Shown one piece after another: positions 61,014 through 64,000 of a stretch of DNA of 64,000 nt. Made by a program: the position numbers and the translations under genes. A model generated the notes under the pieces. It did no database searches. It was not told where the DNA came from and saw only the letters and a program-made list of their open reading frames with translations. How positions within the stretch are numbered: position 1 is the first letter of the stretch; each line of letters opens with the position of its first letter. Origin of the DNA: Acidobacteriota bacterium (lineage in GTDB: Bacteria; Acidobacteriota; Terriglobia; Acidiferrales; UBA7541); the NCBI GenBank assembly GCA_021832085.1, contig JAKBLM010000010.1, positions 1-64,000 on the forward strand. Reading direction: 5' to 3'.

Positions 61014-63773
61014 ATGAAGTGGCTCGACCGATTGTTCCGCAAACGCAAGTTCGAAGCCCAGATTGATTCCGAGTTGCGATTTCATATCGAGCAGAAGACC
61101 GCGGAGCTGGTTGCCCAGGGTGTTGAACCGACTGAAGCGAGACGCCGAGCAATGGCTAAACTCGGCGGCATCGAAGCCGTCAAGCAGGAATGGCGCGAAT
61201 CTCGCTCCTTCTGTTGGCTCGAACGCCTCCTGATGGACATTCGCTACGCGGCGCGCATGCTACGGAAGAGTCCCGGTTTCACCACCGTCGCCATCCTCAC
61301 CCTCGCCCTTGGCATAGGGCTCAACACGGCGCTGTTCAGCGTCGCCGACGGCTTCCTGTTCAAGACGTTACCCGTCCGGGATCCACAGCAGCTTGTCGTT
61401 CTGGACTGGTTTGGAGATAAGCTGCCAGCCAAGCTGGCCTTGACGGGCGAGAGCAACCCCGTGGACCCACGAACCGGGCAACAGCTTACAAACGTTTTCT
61501 CATATGCGACGTTTCAGGGGCTCCGATTGCGTGCGCGGGCGTTTAGGAGTGTGTTCGCGCTCGCGCCAATCGGTCCGGTCACGGTCGGTTGGCACGGAAG
61601 AGGCCACGTCGGAGTGGGGATAATGGTTTCCGGCAACTGTTATTCAGGCCTCGGCCTGCGCCCGTTCCTTGGTCGGCTTTTGCTTCCGCGCGATGACAGG
61701 GCTGGCGCCGAGCCAGTAGCCGTGATCAGCTACCAGTTTTGGCGAAAAGTATTCGGGGGAGACCCTTCGGTCGTAGGGAGGGCCGTTAGCCTGGATGGGG
61801 TGTTTTTCACTGTGGTAGGCGTAACACCCAGGAACTTTCTAGGCGTGCAGTCGTTCGGTTTTCTGAGCGACCCGGACGTCACAATACCGATGTCCCAGGA
61901 ACCAAGCATAAATAGCCGCGTGCTCGGTGGACTTCTTCCTCCGATGACCGACCCCAATCACTGGGGATTACAGTTGATGGCCCGGCTCCGCGCTGGAGCT
62001 ACCGAACGCCAAGCACAAGCGGAGGCCAACGCCATTTTCCAACGGAGCCTCGGTCCTGAATGGGCCTCGGTGTCCAGGGGCAGGCTGCCCGAAATAAGAC
62101 TACTTTCGGGCGCTACCGGAGGGAACCTGCTAGCCGGGTTCGCGCCCAAGCCCCTGACTGTTCTCATGGTGTTAGCCGGGCTTGTGCTGCTGATAGCCTG
62201 CGCGAACGTTGCGAATCTTTTTCTGTCGCGCGCGGCTGCGAGGCGGAGAGAGTTCACAATCCGCCTTGCGCTCGGTTCGGGGCGAATCGCTTTATTCCGA
62301 CAGCTCATCATCGAAGGCGTGATCATCGCCGTTCTGGGGGGAACTGCAGGCCTGTTTCTGGCATGGTGGGGCGCGAGGCTTTTGCTCCTGCTCCTTCCGC
62401 GAATCCCCCTGCTGAACCTCGGGCTCAACGTCGCTCCGGATATCCGAGTGTTCTCTTTCGCGCTGGCAGCATCGCTTTTCAGCGGCATATTCTGCGCGCT
62501 GGCGCCCGCGATGCGCGCGGCGAGGCTGGAGCCCGCTGCCGAATTGAAGGAAGCGTCTGCTTCAGGCTGGAGCGCGGGAGGGCGGAGTCGCAACAGGTTG
62601 GGGAAGCTTCTTGTCGGCAGTCAAATCGCCCTGTCCCTTCCGCTCCTTGTAGTGTGCGCTCTTTTCGTGCGGACGTCCCAAAACGTGAGCTCCACTAATC
62701 TTGGATTCAACCCACGGGGAGTTCTTGTTTTCCGCCTCGACCCGACCCTCCAGGGATATGAAGGTGCAAAGCTGGCGCGTCTGTACCGCGAGCTACTGGG
62801 GCGGCTAAACGCGTTGCCCGGCGTGGTTTCGGTTAGCGGGTCTCGCAATGCCCAAGTCAGTGACGTGATGATGGGCTTCGCCTCGGAAACAATCAGGGTG
62901 GAAGGCGTGCAGAAGTCCAGACGAGTAGCGGGGGTCGAGGTCAATAACGTTACTCCCGGATTCTTCCATACGATGGGCATTCCTCTGATATCCGGCCGCG
63001 ATTTTACGAATGAAGACGACCTGACGGGGCCGCTTGTCGCGGTCGTCAGTGAAGCCGCTGCCCGCAAGTACTTTTCGAACCCATCTCCCGTTGGCAAACG
63101 ATTTCGGTGGGGGGGCGCAAGGCATTGGATCGATGTTGTGGGAATCGTTGGCAACGCGAAATACCAGACCGTTCGCGCCAAGGCGCAGCCCACTGTCTAC
63201 CTTCCAGTCTGGCAGAGCCGGCGTACTGGTGGAATGTATTTCGAAATACGAACGGGCGCAAACGTCGCGAGCGTAAGCAAAGAAATCTATAGCACCGTGA
63301 GGGGCCTCGATCCGAGCCTACTCATCGGTAATATGGAGACGCAAGCCCACCAGATCAACAGCTCGCTGGCGGTGAGTGGCGACCGTCTATTCGCTCAGCT
63401 CACTGCGCTATTCGGTGGTCTCGGACTTTTGTTGGCTTGTGTGGGCCTGTATGGGATCACGGCGTACCAGGTGAGCCTGAGGACGAGGGAAATAGGGATT
63501 CGCGTGGCATTAGGGGCAGACCGGGGTCAGATCCTTTGGCTAACTCTCAGACAAAGCCTCTCAGCGGCACTCCTCGGGCTCGCCGCGGGTTTGCTCCTGG
63601 CGCTTGCTGCTGCGAGGGTGGTCAGAGGAGCCCTGTATGGCGTCGCGCCTTACGACCCCGTCAACCTTGCTTCGGTCACGTTATTGTTAGCAGCAGTGGC
63701 AGGCCTGGCAGCGTGGCTCCCGGCGCGCCGAGCGACCGAAATCGAACCGACGTCTGCGCTTCGATACGAATAG
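61014..63773 (+). CDS. ADOP-type duplicated MacB/FtsX-like permease
   Basis: A 919-residue membrane protein. An N-terminal helical prefix (LDRLFRKRKFEAQIDSELRF) is followed by a first permease half starting ARMLRKSPGFTTVAILTLALGIG with a MacB periplasmic core, three FtsX-type helices (from about residue 380), then a second periplasmic core and a second FtsX half (about 800-919) with GIRVALGADRGQILWLTLRQ and ARRATEIEPTSALRYE at the end. This duplicated organisation without an adjacent ATPase gene is the acidobacterial duplicated orphan permease type. The substrate is unknown. It is transcribed with the PadR gene. Confidence 0.9.
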   Translation: MKWLDRLFRKRKFEAQIDSELRFHIEQKTAELVAQGVEPTEARRRAMAKLGGIEAVKQEWRESRSFCWLERLLMDIRYAARMLRKSPGFTTVAILTLALGIGLNTALFSVADGFLFKTLPVRDPQQLVVLDWFGDKLPAKLALTGESNPVDPRTGQQLTNVFSYATFQGLRLRARAFRSVFALAPIGPVTVGWHGRGHVGVGIMVSGNCYSGLGLRPFLGRLLLPRDDRAGAEPVAVISYQFWRKVFGGDPSVVGRAVSLDGVFFTVVGVTPRNFLGVQSFGFLSDPDVTIPMSQEPSINSRVLGGLLPPMTDPNHWGLQLMARLRAGATERQAQAEANAIFQRSLGPEWASVSRGRLPEIRLLSGATGGNLLAGFAPKPLTVLMVLAGLVLLIACANVANLFLSRAAARRREFTIRLALGSGRIALFRQLIIEGVIIAVLGGTAGLFLAWWGARLLLLLLPRIPLLNLGLNVAPDIRVFSFALAASLFSGIFCALAPAMRAARLEPAAELKEASASGWSAGGRSRNRLGKLLVGSQIALSLPLLVVCALFVRTSQNVSSTNLGFNPRGVLVFRLDPTLQGYEGAKLARLYRELLGRLNALPGVVSVSGSRNAQVSDVMMGFASETIRVEGVQKSRRVAGVEVNNVTPGFFHTMGIPLISGRDFTNEDDLTGPLVAVVSEAAARKYFSNPSPVGKRFRWGGARHWIDVVGIVGNAKYQTVRAKAQPTVYLPVWQSRRTGGMYFEIRTGANVASVSKEIYSTVRGLDPSLLIGNMETQAHQINSSLAVSGDRLFAQLTALFGGLGLLLACVGLYGITAYQVSLRTREIGIRVALGADRGQILWLTLRQSLSAALLGLAAGLLLALAAARVVRGALYGVAPYDPVNLASVTLLLAAVAGLAAWLPARRATEIEPTSALRYE

Positions 63774-64000
63774 GTCCCCTCGCTTTGGCTCGAAGCCAGA
63801 TGCAGAAACTCGATGTACGGCCGAAACTCACGGCGCGGCGAGACAAAGACGGTCTCTATGGTGTCGGGGACACGAAATTCGGCCGGTTCCTCACGATGAA
63901 ATTCCTTCCTGACGTAGAGCGGTGTCTCTTTTCCGCTTGGACAAACTGCCGTCCTGAAGGACGGCGCTACACAAGACCATTTGGCGCGGTGGGCTTGCCG
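63774..64000. other. Right end of window, no gene recognised
   Basis: The last 227 bases contain a palindromic repeat copy (63948-63970) and otherwise no conserved frame. Any gene here would be cut by the window edge. Confidence 0.4.
63948..63970 (+). repeat. Palindromic repeat, copy 3
   Basis: Reads GCCGTCCT GA AGGACGGC GCTAC: perfect 8-base arms around GA then GCTAC, the same layout as the copies at 3246-3268 (minus strand) and 26804-26826. Arms differ between copies, but complementarity is complete in each, as expected for an RNA or DNA hairpin under structural selection. Confidence 0.65.

Overview
The window (about 62-65% GC by eye, densely coded on both strands) looks like a chromosomal segment of a member of the Acidobacteriota, probably near the Solibacter/Bryobacter group. 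The main clue is a PadR regulator directly followed by a 919-residue duplicated MacB/FtsX-type permease without an ATPase gene (63.8 kb), the arrangement known as an acidobacterial duplicated orphan permease. This assignment is inference. I saw no tRNA, rRNA, CRISPR array or intact insertion sequence.

Layout. 0-6.4 kb: a 5'-truncated, apparently frameshifted RDD membrane protein, a minus-strand aminotransferase / APC amino acid permease / GT39-like glycosyltransferase run, and a divergent aldehyde dehydrogenase. 6.4-10.3 kb: a minus-strand dTDP-sugar operon (GT2, rmlA, a 26-codon ORF, rmlB, rmlD) with no rmlC and a hairpin leader. 10.3-16.1 kb: a more AT-rich polysaccharide block (GT2, membrane glycosyltransferase, STELLO/RGP-like glycosyltransferase, NAD-dependent epimerase) preceded by a degenerate copy of a fragment of the neighbouring GT2 gene. 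16.1-23.0 kb: four overlapping or closely spaced membrane glycosyltransferases, two of them tandem paralogues. 23.1-26.7 kb: an RNA uracil-methyltransferase-like gene, then a metallo-beta-lactamase/rhodanese fusion and a cytidylate-kinase-like protein.

26.9-32.8 kb is the most striking block: a tight minus-strand operon whose last four genes match, in order, family and subunit size, the Azoarcus-type (BzdNOPQ) ATP-dependent class I benzoyl-CoA reductase. They are preceded by a BadH-like 2-hydroxyacyl-CoA dehydrogenase and an amidohydrolase-family protein that has lost its metal ligands. Flanking genes are a PPOX-fold flavin/F420 protein, an FCD-type GntR regulator with a likely autoregulatory promoter, threonine synthase and an intact ACMSD-like amidohydrolase.

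36.9-39.4 kb holds a TonB-domain periplasmic protein and a DUF481 outer-membrane protein. 39.4-58.2 kb is a plus-strand trehalose/alpha-glucan island: treZ, a GH57/DUF3536 protein, treY, a CPA1 Na+/H+ antiporter, glgE, treS, a glycosyltransferase, a mechanosensitive-channel-like protein, maltokinase and glgB. It contains the complete GlgE route (TreS, maltokinase, GlgE, GlgB) plus the TreY/TreZ route, mixed with ion-transport genes, which suggests osmotic or desiccation adaptation. 58.2-64 kb has a decayed DUF523 gene fragment, a class II photolyase, a remnant of a helix-turn-helix C-terminal domain and the PadR/permease cassette. A small palindromic repeat family (8-base arm, GA, complementary arm, GCTAC) occurs at 3.2, 26.8 and 63.9 kb with different but self-complementary arms.
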